From an uncultured Hyphomicrobiales bacterium (GTDB lineage: Bacteria > Pseudomonadota > Alphaproteobacteria > Rhizobiales > Beijerinckiaceae), in the NCBI GenBank assembly GCA_903931945.1, contig CAIZEI010000084.1, positions 1 to 35,168 of the forward strand: 35,168 bases of DNA, given 5' to 3'. Numbering within the stretch: position 1 is the first letter of the stretch; each line of letters opens with the position of its first letter. This document shows positions 24,957-32,927 of this stretch, one piece after another. The position numbers and the translations under genes were made by a program. The notes under the pieces were generated by a model. It had not been told where the DNA came from, searched no databases, and worked only from the letters and a program-made list of their open reading frames with translations.

Positions 24957-25898
24957 ATGGCTGGCAAGTCAGACGAACAGGGCATCGACCGGCGCGGCGC
25001 GCTGGAGTGCATGGCTTGGGCGGGCGCAGGCCTGCTCTGGACGGTTGCAGGCGGCGTGCCGGTGGTCAAGGAAATCCTCGGCGCAAGCGAAGCCCGAGCG
25101 CAGGCGTCAACGGGATTCACATTCGCTCAGATTTCCGACAGCCATCTGGGCTTCGACAAGCCGGCCAATCCCGACACGACAGGCACATTGCAGGAAGCCA
25201 TGCAACATGTGCTTGCAGTAAAGGAAAAGCCGGCGTTCATCATCCATACCGGCGATATCTCGCATCTTTCGAAGCCCGCGCAGTTTGACGACGCCGACAA
25301 GATCATTGGCGCCGCCAGGCTCGATGTTCACTATGTCCCCGGCGAGCACGATGTGATCGATGAAGACAACGGCAAGGCTTATCTTGAACGCTATGGCAAG
25401 AACGCCAAAGGCAAGGGCTGGTACGCTTTCGATCATCAGGGCGTTCATTTCGTCGGCCTTGTCAATGTCTTCGACCTCAAGGCGGGCGGCATGGGCAATC
25501 TCGGCGCGGAACAACTTGCCTGGCTGGCCGACGATCTCAAGGGCAAATCTGCATCGACGCCGATTGTTGTCTTCGCCCATATTCCAATGTGGACGGTCTA
25601 TGCCGAATGGGGTTGGGGCACCGAGGACGCTTCGCAGGCGCTGGATATGCTGAAACGCTTCGGGTCCGTCACGGTCCTGAACGGGCATATTCACCAGATC
25701 TTCCAGAAGGTCGAAGGCAACGTGACCTTCCATACCGCACGCTCCACCGGTTTCCCGCAGGGCGCGCCGGGCGTTGCGGCTTCCGCCGGGCCGCTGCTTG
25801 TGCCGGCGGATAAATTGCGCACCGTGCTTGGCGTCGCCAGCATTGCCGTCAAGCAGGGAACCCAGTCCCTCGCCATCATCGACACGCCGCTGGCGTAG
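24957..25898 (+). CDS. Exported metallophosphoesterase
   Basis: This calcineurin-like phosphoesterase of 313 aa carries a probable Tat signal (DRRGALECMAWAGAG, cleaved near EARAQA about residue 50). Metal ligands are visible: D61-x-H63 in ISDSHLG, D100 in TGDISH, H131 in GEHD, then AHIPMW and NGHIHQ. The usual GNHD motif reads GEHD, with Glu130 in place of Asn; the effect on catalysis is unknown. The substrate cannot be told. The ATG at 24957 has GAGGAGAACCGC upstream. It is followed after 50 bases by an amicyanin-like cupredoxin and is divergent from DUF1800/DUF1501. Confidence 0.88.
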   Translation: MAGKSDEQGIDRRGALECMAWAGAGLLWTVAGGVPVVKEILGASEARAQASTGFTFAQISDSHLGFDKPANPDTTGTLQEAMQHVLAVKEKPAFIIHTGDISHLSKPAQFDDADKIIGAARLDVHYVPGEHDVIDEDNGKAYLERYGKNAKGKGWYAFDHQGVHFVGLVNVFDLKAGGMGNLGAEQLAWLADDLKGKSASTPIVVFAHIPMWTVYAEWGWGTEDASQALDMLKRFGSVTVLNGHIHQIFQKVEGNVTFHTARSTGFPQGAPGVAASAGPLLVPADKLRTVLGVASIAVKQGTQSLAIIDTPLA

Positions 25899-25948
25899 AT
25901 CAATTGCCGGGGTTGTGACCCCGGCGCACCCTTCCCGGAGTCGCCAAA

Positions 25949-26287
25949 ATGTCCAGCCCGAACCAACGCGCGTTTTGCGCGCGAATGCTAGCGCTTGCTT
26001 GTGTCCTGTCTTGCGCCCCGTCCGTGCGCGCGGCCGAGGTGCAGATAAAAATCGATAATTTTGTATTCGTTCCTGCGACCATAACCGTGAAACCGGGCGA
26101 CACCGTCACATGGGAAAATGTGGACGATATCCCGCATACCGTCACATCGAAAACGCCCGGAATTTTTCGCTCCAAACCTCTCGACACCAATGATAAATAT
26201 GCGTTCACATTCGCGACAGAAGGAACGTTCGATTATTTCTGCGGCCTGCATCCGCATATGCAAGGGAAAGTCATCGTCGCGCCCTGA
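25949..26287 (+). CDS. Amicyanin-like cupredoxin
   Basis: This small periplasmic blue-copper protein has 112 aa. The signal peptide ends near residue 29 (PSVRAAE). The copper ligands are all present: H63 (DIPHTV), C98, H101 and M104 in FCGLHPHMQG. The short Cys-x2-His-x2-Met loop is that of amicyanin. It should carry single electrons in the periplasm, but no methylamine dehydrogenase or other obvious partner is nearby. It probably shares a transcript with the metallophosphoesterase. A hairpin (TGGCGC/GCGCCA, 26308-26324) follows but lacks a T-run. Confidence 0.9.
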   Translation: MSSPNQRAFCARMLALACVLSCAPSVRAAEVQIKIDNFVFVPATITVKPGDTVTWENVDDIPHTVTSKTPGIFRSKPLDTNDKYAFTFATEGTFDYFCGLHPHMQGKVIVAP

Positions 26288-26416
26288 AGGAAACCCTGGC
26301 CGCCGTTTGGCGCGCGTTGCGCCAGATCGACCGAAAATGCCGGAGACATGCAAAACAATTCAGCTTAACATCGAATCAGCGCGGCGCAGTCTGCGACCAG
26401 ACAATGGGAGGGACGC

Positions 26417-27376
26417 ATGGACAGCGGCAAACAGATTTCTGGCCTGAATGGCGTCAATCGCCGCGTTGTGATCGGCGCTGCGGCGCTTGGCGCAGGCGCC
26501 CTTGCCGGGACAGATCGCGCTCGGGCCGCGCCGGCCGCTGCGCATGGCTCGTTCTGGCCCAATGGCGCGAGGCTCGCCATCGCCTTGTCGCTGGTCGTGG
26601 AAACAGGCGCCGATCCGGCGCCCAATACAAAAGCGCCTGACGGCAAGACCTATCCTGACCTCTACGCTGCAAGCGCAGCGCTCTACGCCAGCAACGAGGG
26701 CATCCCGCGAATCCTCGATATGTTCGATCGCCGCCACATGAAGGCGACAGCCATGATCTGCGGCGTGTCCTGCGAAAAGTATCCTGCGCTCGTCAAAGAC
26801 ATTGCACAGCGCGGCCATGAATGCGGCGCGCATGGCCATCAACACGATGTTCAGTACAATATGGAGCGCGACGCCGAACGGGCGTTCATGCAGAAAGCGC
26901 GCGACACCATTGAAAAGACCACCGGGCAGAAGCCGCTTGGCTACAATTGCCGGGGCCAGTTACGCAGCGTCAATACGCTTTCTCTCGCGCAGGAATTGGG
27001 TTTCACCTATCACATCGACGATATCAGCCGCGATGAGCCCTTCGTCATCCCCGTGAATGACAAGCCTTTCGCCGTCGTGCCCTATACAACCCATCTCAAT
27101 GACATCGGCTATTTCAATCGCGGCGGCTTTGCAGCGCCTTTTGTGGAAGAACTGAAATTCGAGTTTGATGCGCTCTACGCGGAAGCGGAAACCCGTCGCC
27201 GAATGATGGTGGTGACAATCCATGATGCGATTTCGCGCGCCTCGCGGATCAAGGCGTTCGAGGAATTCATCAACTATGCGCAGCGCCACAAGGGCGTCTG
27301 GTTCGCGCGCAGCGGGGACCTCGCGCAATGGGCGCTGGAGAGCAAGGAGTCGATCAGGCAGCCCTCGGCGATTTGA
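26417..27376 (+). CDS. Polysaccharide deacetylase family (CE4) protein
   Basis: This CE4-fold protein of 319 aa has a probable Tat signal (NRRVVIGAAALGAGALAG). The pattern is that of PuuE-like members: RGHECGAHGHQHD near 135 (metal histidines), the YNCRGQ strand, and the C-terminal TIHDAISRASRIKAF with the KGVWFARSGDLAQW closing segment. The catalytic Asp of the first motif appears replaced: the strand reads LSLVVETGAD. PuuE-like proteins act on small C-N compounds as well as sugars, so N-deacetylation of a polysaccharide is not certain. The start has the site GGGAGGGACGC. Confidence 0.83.
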   Translation: MDSGKQISGLNGVNRRVVIGAAALGAGALAGTDRARAAPAAAHGSFWPNGARLAIALSLVVETGADPAPNTKAPDGKTYPDLYAASAALYASNEGIPRILDMFDRRHMKATAMICGVSCEKYPALVKDIAQRGHECGAHGHQHDVQYNMERDAERAFMQKARDTIEKTTGQKPLGYNCRGQLRSVNTLSLAQELGFTYHIDDISRDEPFVIPVNDKPFAVVPYTTHLNDIGYFNRGGFAAPFVEELKFEFDALYAEAETRRRMMVVTIHDAISRASRIKAFEEFINYAQRHKGVWFARSGDLAQWALESKESIRQPSAI

Positions 27377-27409
27377 GCGGAAACCCAAGATCTCGCGGCG
27401 CTGACCCGA

Positions 27410-28438
27410 TCAGGGCCGCGCGCCCTCTCTGTAGAGACTGTCGATATAGCCTGATTTGTCGAGATCGGCGATAAAGCTTGAATCGGCAAAATCCTCAGGC
27501 TTCCTGATTTCCATTTCACGCCAATTGTAGACCGACTGCATGGTCTTCAGTCCCTCAATGGAGGGGTAGGGCTTTCCCGGAAGCAGTCTTGCGTCGGCGT
27601 AAACAGCCTCCAGTTTCTCGGGATCGCTGATGCCATACCATTTGGTCATGGATGCAAACGCCGCTTGCTTGTTCGTTTTAATCAGCGCGATCGCTTCCAC
27701 GGTCGCCTTCATAAAACGCGCCGCAGCCTCGTGGTTTTTCGGCAACCAGTCGGAAAGCGCGTTGACGCCCGAACCGGGCATGGCAAAGTGAAATTGCGTG
27801 AGATCGACAAGGTCGCGCAACCCAAGCTTTTTTGCCTCGATGAGTGCGATGTCAGTGCCGGCAAAAGCATCCACCAGCCCCTTCATGATACTTCCCGGAG
27901 CGTTGCCGCCGGAAAGAAAGGAGACATCGTGGAGGGGGTCCCAACCCATCTTGCGAACGAACAGCAGCATCGAATAGTGATCGAGCGCGCCGGGATTGCC
28001 AAAACCGATGCGCTTGCCCTTGAGATCCTCGGGCCGCGCGATGTCCGCGCGGGCGATGAGATGAAATCGCGAGACATTGTCCGTCGTCGCAAGTATGACC
28101 CGATGCGGCGCGGTCGCCACCGACGTCATGCGCACCATCGTCGGGCTGCCGCCGCCAATATTGATGTCGCCAATCACACCGCTTCGAATATATTGCGATG
28201 GTACGACAACGCCCGAGTCCCGCACCGCAGCTGCGGCCGAAGGTGTGATGAACTGATCGACCTTCAGCCCGTTCCGCTCGTAAATTCCGTTGTCTGCCGC
28301 CACGATAAACGGCAACTTGGTCAAAGAGACGTCGCCAAGTTCGACGCTGACCGGCAAAGGCGCATCTTGCGCGCAGGCTGGCGCCAGAGTGAAGATTGCA
28401 GAGTATAAAAGCGCGCATCCCAGGCTGGCATGTTTCAT
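27410..28438 (-). CDS. NitT/TauT-type ABC substrate-binding protein
   Basis: This periplasmic binding protein of the SsuA/TauA/ThiY class has 342 aa. A signal peptide ends around residue 23 (TLAPACAQ). The pattern LPFIVAADNGIYERNGLKVDQF, DINIGGGSPTMVRM, LKGKRIGFGNPGALDHY and LIKTNKQAAFASM is typical. The ligand is unknown. No ABC permease or ATPase gene is in the window. The ATG at 28438 has GGGAGGTCGAT directly upstream. It is divergent from the luciferase-like monooxygenase, so a common regulator and a related substrate are plausible. Confidence 0.87.
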   Translation of the reverse strand: MKHASLGCALLYSAIFTLAPACAQDAPLPVSVELGDVSLTKLPFIVAADNGIYERNGLKVDQFITPSAAAAVRDSGVVVPSQYIRSGVIGDINIGGGSPTMVRMTSVATAPHRVILATTDNVSRFHLIARADIARPEDLKGKRIGFGNPGALDHYSMLLFVRKMGWDPLHDVSFLSGGNAPGSIMKGLVDAFAGTDIALIEAKKLGLRDLVDLTQFHFAMPGSGVNALSDWLPKNHEAAARFMKATVEAIALIKTNKQAAFASMTKWYGISDPEKLEAVYADARLLPGKPYPSIEGLKTMQSVYNWREMEIRKPEDFADSSFIADLDKSGYIDSLYREGARP

Positions 28439-28626
28439 ATCGACCTCCCGTACGATTGCCCTTAACCGGCGTTCTGCATCCGGTTTGCATCGTCTGCCCG
28501 GACTGACGCGTCGTCAATCCTGATTTTCCAGGCATCAACACAGGCGCGGGACAATTTGCCGCGCGTTGCATCCCATCGCGAGATGGTCCATTCTGTTTTC
28601 AAAATACCAGTGGGAGACTTGCATTC

Positions 28627-29871
28627 ATGAACCCGGTCGAGCTCTATTGCTGGCACTTCATGTCCTATCCGTACTTGCCCAAGGACTTTGACGAAAAATA
28701 CGACACCGGGTGGGTCACGGTGCCAAACGAATTGTGGGACCGCGAGCGGTCGCGCGGTCTGTTGCGCGAATATACCGACCAGCTCGTTTACGCCTCCGAA
28801 ATTGGCTTTGACGGCATGGTGCTGAACGAACATCATCAGAACATTTACGGTCTCATGCCCTCGCCCAATATTATTGCGGCGGCGCTGGCCCACGCTACAA
28901 AACGCGGCAAGATTGTCGTGCTCGGCAACTTGCTGCCGCTGCATATGAATCCCCTGCGCGTTGCCGAAGAATACGCCATGCTCGACAATTTGTGCGACGG
29001 GCGGCTTGTGGCCGGCTTTGCGCCAGGCTCCGGACCGGAAACCTTCAACTACGATGTGCCTTCGGCGCCGTCCCGCGATCAGTTCTGGGAAGCGGTCGAT
29101 CTCATCCGCGAGGCCTGGACGCGTCCTGGTCCCTTCGCCTATGAGGGCGCGCATTATCCCTTGCGTTACGTCAATCCCTGGCCGTTGCCGACGCAACGTC
29201 CGCATCCCCCGATCTGGATTCCGGCGGGCCGTTCAAAAGGCACCCTGCGCGAGATCGCCAAGCACGGGTACAGCTATTTCCTGTCCTCGCGCAGCCACGG
29301 TTCGGCCACCGCAAAATCGCAACAGCTTTTTGAAAAAACGCTTGGCGAATATGGCCAGCAATATGCGCCGCATCGCATGGGCATTCTGATGTCCGTCGTT
29401 GTTGGCGAGACCGACGCCGAGGCTCGCGAGCAGGGCAAGGAAGGCATCTGGTATTTCTTGCGCAACTGCCTGAAAGGGCATCAGCGCCGTGAAGGACGCC
29501 AGCTGACCTACGGTCCTGGCGTACCCTATATTCCCTCCGAGGAATGGCGGGATTTCCTGTCTTCGACAGATCCGACAACCCCGTTGCTCGGCGACACCGA
29601 GGACTGGGACGATTTGCAAACATCCCAATCGATATTGGTTGGCTCGCCTGACACAATCTACGAGCGCATCGTTGGAATTCTCGAATCCGCGCCCGTTGGC
29701 AACCTGTTGCTGCAATTCCACCTTGGCAATATGAATTTCGAATTCACGCGCAAGAGCATGAAGCTCTTTGCTGAACAAGTCGCTCCTCGCCTGCGCGAGG
29801 CGTCCCTGAAAATTTACGCCAGGCGTTTCCCGCATCTGACCAGCGCCGGCGTCGCGGAGTTGGTGAAATGA
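28627..29871 (+). CDS. Luciferase-like (LLM) flavin-dependent oxidoreductase
   Basis: This bacterial luciferase-like monooxygenase of 414 aa would use reduced FMN and O2. Family parts are SEIGFDGMVLNEHHQNIYGLMPSPN near 58-82, GKIVVLGNLLPL near 97, RVAEEYAMLDNLCDGRLVAGFAPGSGPE near 115-140 and the HPPIWIPAGRSKGTLREIA segment near 197. The substrate is unknown; related enzymes oxidise alkanesulfonates, chelators, long-chain compounds or aldehydes. The next gene, a hydrolase, overlaps by 4 bases (ATGA), so both enzymes probably act in sequence. An FMN reductase that could supply FMNH2 is encoded at 34002-34559. Confidence 0.88.
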   Translation: MNPVELYCWHFMSYPYLPKDFDEKYDTGWVTVPNELWDRERSRGLLREYTDQLVYASEIGFDGMVLNEHHQNIYGLMPSPNIIAAALAHATKRGKIVVLGNLLPLHMNPLRVAEEYAMLDNLCDGRLVAGFAPGSGPETFNYDVPSAPSRDQFWEAVDLIREAWTRPGPFAYEGAHYPLRYVNPWPLPTQRPHPPIWIPAGRSKGTLREIAKHGYSYFLSSRSHGSATAKSQQLFEKTLGEYGQQYAPHRMGILMSVVVGETDAEAREQGKEGIWYFLRNCLKGHQRREGRQLTYGPGVPYIPSEEWRDFLSSTDPTTPLLGDTEDWDDLQTSQSILVGSPDTIYERIVGILESAPVGNLLLQFHLGNMNFEFTRKSMKLFAEQVAPRLREASLKIYARRFPHLTSAGVAELVK

Positions 29872-30683
29872 GCGCCCGTCTGATTGAAATTCACAACGCT
29901 CATGTCGCTGTCGTTGAAGCTGGCGCGGGCGCGCCGTTGATCTATCTGCACGGATTTGCCGATGTCCACGCCTGTATGGACGAGCTGCAACCCTTCCATC
30001 GACTGTTGGCGAAACGCCGTCATGTGATTGCGCCTGCGCTTCCGGGCGTGAACGGCTCGGACGAACTTGGCGACTCCACGACCGTCGACGACATGATGTT
30101 CCGGCTGTTGCAGACGCTCGATGCGCTGGGTCTGCAAGACTTCGATCTTGTCGGCCATTGTTCGGGCGGCTGGTTTGCCGCAGAATTTGCAGTGCGGTTT
30201 CCCGAACGCGTGAAATCGCTGTCGCTGATTGGCGCATCCGGCCTCTTCGTTCGCGGCGCCCTGATCGGCGACGTGTTCATGAACGCGCAGCCCGAGCGCG
30301 GCGTCGATTATAAGTCGCTGCGCAAGATGTTGTTTTCGTCCTCGGATCATCCCGTCGCGCGGCGCTACTATCCCGACATCAGGGGAGACGTTGATGTTGA
30401 GGTCAGGCGGTATCAGATGCTGCGCTTTGGCTCCTTCCTTGGATTCCGGCCGCCCTATTTCTACAATCGTTCGCTGATCGACCGCCTGTATCGCGCAAAA
30501 ATGCCGGCGCGCATTATAACCGGCGAAAGTGACGGGATGGTTCCTGTTGTCCATGCGCAAGCCTATGCCAGTGGCCTTTCAGGCTCGGGCGGCAAGCCGG
30601 TGATCATCAAGGGCGCCGGCCATGCCGTACATCTTGAAGCGCCCGAAATGGTCGCCGAAGCCGTGAGCGAGGTGCTGCGCTGA
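29868..30683 (+). CDS. Alpha/beta hydrolase coupled to the LLM oxidoreductase
   Basis: This alpha/beta hydrolase of 271 aa has the oxyanion segment YLHGFADVHA, the nucleophile elbow GHCSGGW (Ser near 94), a likely acid in GESDGMVP (about 222) and His in GAGHAVHLEAP (about 248). The helical cap region fits C-C or ester hydrolases of the MhpC/lipase kind. Translation begins within the stop codon of the LLM gene. The coupling suggests that it hydrolyses an ester or diketone made by the monooxygenase; this is inference. No terminator is clear before the convergent aldolase gene. Confidence 0.88.
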   Translation: MSARLIEIHNAHVAVVEAGAGAPLIYLHGFADVHACMDELQPFHRLLAKRRHVIAPALPGVNGSDELGDSTTVDDMMFRLLQTLDALGLQDFDLVGHCSGGWFAAEFAVRFPERVKSLSLIGASGLFVRGALIGDVFMNAQPERGVDYKSLRKMLFSSSDHPVARRYYPDIRGDVDVEVRRYQMLRFGSFLGFRPPYFYNRSLIDRLYRAKMPARIITGESDGMVPVVHAQAYASGLSGSGGKPVIIKGAGHAVHLEAPEMVAEAVSEVLR

Positions 30684-30710
30684 TCGACTGGCGCGGGGGG
30701 AAATGTGCGG

Positions 30711-31370
30711 CTATTCATTCCCTTTCCCCGCATTCAGCCCATAGGCCTTGAATCGTTCAACGGTTCGCTGAATTTCATCGTCGGGCAGGATCGCCGGAGA
30801 TCCCATTTGCCGGGCAATGAAGGTTTGTTTTGCCAGCGCCTCCAGTTCCACGGCGCGCCACATGGCCTCATCGAGATCGCGGCCAATGACAATCATTCCA
30901 TGGCTGCCAAGCAGAACTGCGCTACGATCCTGCAGACCTTTGACAGCAAGCGTCGAAAGCTCCGGGGTTCCGTAGGGCGCGTAATCCGTGCAGCGCACGT
31001 CAGGTCCGCCGAAGGCCGCGATCATATAATGCGTCGCGCGCAAGGGTTCGCGCAACATGGCGAATGCTGTGCAATAGGCGGCGTGGGTGTGAACCACCGC
31101 GCCCGCATCGGACCTTGCGCGCAGGATATCGAGATGGAAACGCCATTCGCTGGATGGTTTTAAGGGGCCTGTCCATGCGCCATCGGCGTCGAGTTCCATG
31201 CGCGCAATTTTTTTCGGCGTGAGCGCGTCGTAAGGCACGCCGCTCGGCGTGATCAGGACCGAGCCGCCGATGCGCGCCGAGACATTGCCTGAGGTCCCCT
31301 GATTCAGTCCAAGAGCATTCATGGACCGGGCGGCGGCTATCACGGCGCGTCTAAGCTCCTGGGCGGTCAT
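30711..31370 (-). CDS. Class II aldolase/adducin family protein
   Basis: This FucA/AraD-like protein has 219 aa. It has LNQGTSGNVSAR near 22-33, TPSGVPYD, SSEWRFHLDILR, and the zinc-ligand histidines in VVHTHAAYC near 93-95 and LLGSHGMIVIG near 153. It would split or epimerise a phosphorylated sugar or a related 3-hydroxy acid; the closest described members include L-fuculose-phosphate aldolase and methylthioribulose-phosphate dehydratase. I chose the ATG at 31370 with GGAG nine bases upstream; a longer frame to 31445 adds unconserved residues. It converges on the hydrolase gene. Confidence 0.87.
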   Translation of the reverse strand: MTAQELRRAVIAAARSMNALGLNQGTSGNVSARIGGSVLITPSGVPYDALTPKKIARMELDADGAWTGPLKPSSEWRFHLDILRARSDAGAVVHTHAAYCTAFAMLREPLRATHYMIAAFGGPDVRCTDYAPYGTPELSTLAVKGLQDRSAVLLGSHGMIVIGRDLDEAMWRAVELEALAKQTFIARQMGSPAILPDDEIQRTVERFKAYGLNAGKGNE

Positions 31371-31455
31371 AAGGGGCGTCTCCTGCGTGGCCGTTGATAT
31401 TATCATGGGCCTGCGCGATGTCTTCACAATCGCGCGCGCCGACATATTCGATTAT

Positions 31456-31470
31456 ATTCAATGGTTGAAT
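31456..31470. promoter_or_regulatory. Palindrome ATTCAA-TGG-TTGAAT
   Basis: This is a perfect 6-bp inverted repeat with a 3-base spacer in an AT-richer part of the divergent region between the class II aldolase gene and the ECF sigma factor gene. It may be an operator for either gene. No ECF-type GGAAC box was recognised beside it. Confidence 0.35.
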
Positions 31471-31526
31471 TGTGCTATAGCGATGCACATTGCACGATGA
31501 CGAAACGCCGCGATGGATGGCTCTGA

Positions 31527-32072
31527 TTGAACAATGCTGACGACACGCAATTCAACTCCGTCGTGCTGCCGAATCTTGACAGCGCCTACCGGCTGGCGCG
31601 TGGACTGACGGGCAATGCCGCCGATGCGGAAGACGTGCTGCAAGACGCCTGTCTGCGCGCGTTCAAAGGTATCGGAGGATTTGCGGGCGGCAATGCCCGG
31701 GTCTGGTTTTTGACCATTACGCGCAATGCCGCATTCACCTATCTGGCGCGCAAGCGGCCCGGCAGTCTTCTGCTCACCAGCAATTCGGAGGAGGCCGAAC
31801 GCGCCCTCGACACCGCCGCGGATGAAGCCCCGACCGCTGAAGCCGCCCTCATCGCGCAAGCCGATTCGGCTGCATTGGAGCGCGCGCTGGCAAGTCTGCC
31901 CCAGCCATTCCGGGAGATCCTGATATTGCGGGAATACAATGACCTCTCCTATCGCGAGATCGCCGACATGACGAAATTGCCGGTCGGCACAGTGATGTCG
32001 CGGCTGGCCCGCGCCCGGGCGCTGATGTTGCGCGCGCTGGCGCCGGAGAGCCTTCGAAAGACGGCGCCATGA
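31527..32072 (+). CDS. ECF-type RNA polymerase sigma factor
   Basis: This extracytoplasmic-function sigma factor has 181 aa. Region 2 is seen in SAYRLARGLTGNAADAEDVLQDACLRAF (about 16-43) and WFLTITRNAAF. Region 4 spans LPQPFREILILREYNDLSYREIADMTKLPVGTVMSRLARARALM (about 125-168). The frame is closed just upstream by TGA, so the only usable start is TTG at 31527, with at most a weak ribosome-binding site. This would give low synthesis. The overlapping downstream gene encodes its likely anti-sigma factor. The regulon is unknown. Confidence 0.92.
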   Translation: MNNADDTQFNSVVLPNLDSAYRLARGLTGNAADAEDVLQDACLRAFKGIGGFAGGNARVWFLTITRNAAFTYLARKRPGSLLLTSNSEEAERALDTAADEAPTAEAALIAQADSAALERALASLPQPFREILILREYNDLSYREIADMTKLPVGTVMSRLARARALMLRALAPESLRKTAP

Positions 32073-32875
32073 GCGACAGACAGGATCATACGAATATGCT
32101 GAATGCAGCGCTTGATGGCGAGCTTGACGCGATGGGGATGGCGGCTTTCGAGGCGCAATGCGAGTGCGACCGGGAGCTTGCCGCGCGCTATGGGCAATCG
32201 GTGGCCCTGCGCAACGCCTTGCGCCATCACGCCGCAGGGCAGATTGCGCCGGCGGCCCTGCGCGACAGGATTGCAGGTTTGGCCGCTCGGGCGAGAACCG
32301 AAGGCGCGGCCACGCCGGCCGTCAAGGTCCTGCCCCCGAACGCCACAGGCTCGCGGCTGGCGCTGGTCGCCAGTATCGTCTGCGCTTTTTTGCTGGGAGC
32401 GCTGGCGTCACATCTTGCGACGCTGTGGACTGCAAAACAGCCGGCGGAGCGTCTTGCCATGCTGCTCGTCGACGATCACCGGCGCGCCCTGCTGGCCCGC
32501 GCGCCCATCGATATTGAGTCCACAGATCGACATACCGTGAAACCCTGGTTCGATGCGCGGCTTGCTTTATCGCCGAACGTCGTCGATCTCTCTGCTGCAG
32601 ATTTTACATTGGTCGGCGGGCGCGCGGACGTTGTGGACGGCTTGCCTGCGCCGACCATCGTCTACCGGTTGCGGGAACATCTGATCAGCGTCACGGCCCT
32701 GCCCGCCACGCGGATGGAACGCGCCCCGGCGGACGCCGTAAACGGGTATGAGATGCTGGACTGGCGCGATGGCGGCTTCGCCTATTGGGCGGTGTCAGAC
32801 GTGCCGCGCGCTGATCTTGAACGATTCGCCGCTGCTTTCAGAGCGGCTCAATCGGCGAATGAGGGCTCGCGATAG
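32069..32875 (+). CDS. Transmembrane anti-sigma factor
   Basis: This anti-sigma factor has 268 aa. The N-terminal cytoplasmic part begins with NMLNAALDGELDAMGMAAFE, the anti-sigma-domain style seen next to ECF factors. A single membrane helix lies at about 97-120 (LALVASIVCAFLLGALASHLA), followed by a periplasmic domain. The zinc motif (H-x3-C-x2-C) is not intact. Start and sigma-factor stop overlap (ATGA), so the pair is translationally coupled. It would hold the sigma factor until an envelope signal releases it; the signal is not evident. Confidence 0.85.
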   Translation: MSDRQDHTNMLNAALDGELDAMGMAAFEAQCECDRELAARYGQSVALRNALRHHAAGQIAPAALRDRIAGLAARARTEGAATPAVKVLPPNATGSRLALVASIVCAFLLGALASHLATLWTAKQPAERLAMLLVDDHRRALLARAPIDIESTDRHTVKPWFDARLALSPNVVDLSAADFTLVGGRADVVDGLPAPTIVYRLREHLISVTALPATRMERAPADAVNGYEMLDWRDGGFAYWAVSDVPRADLERFAAAFRAAQSANEGSR

Positions 32876-32927
32876 GCGGCGTTCGCGCCTGCCGATGCGG
32901 GCGAATCCAGGCCGAAGCCTTGTGGCG

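Noticed and set aside
26308..26324. Terminator after the cupredoxin gene
   Set aside because: The 6-bp hairpin lacks a T-run on either strand.
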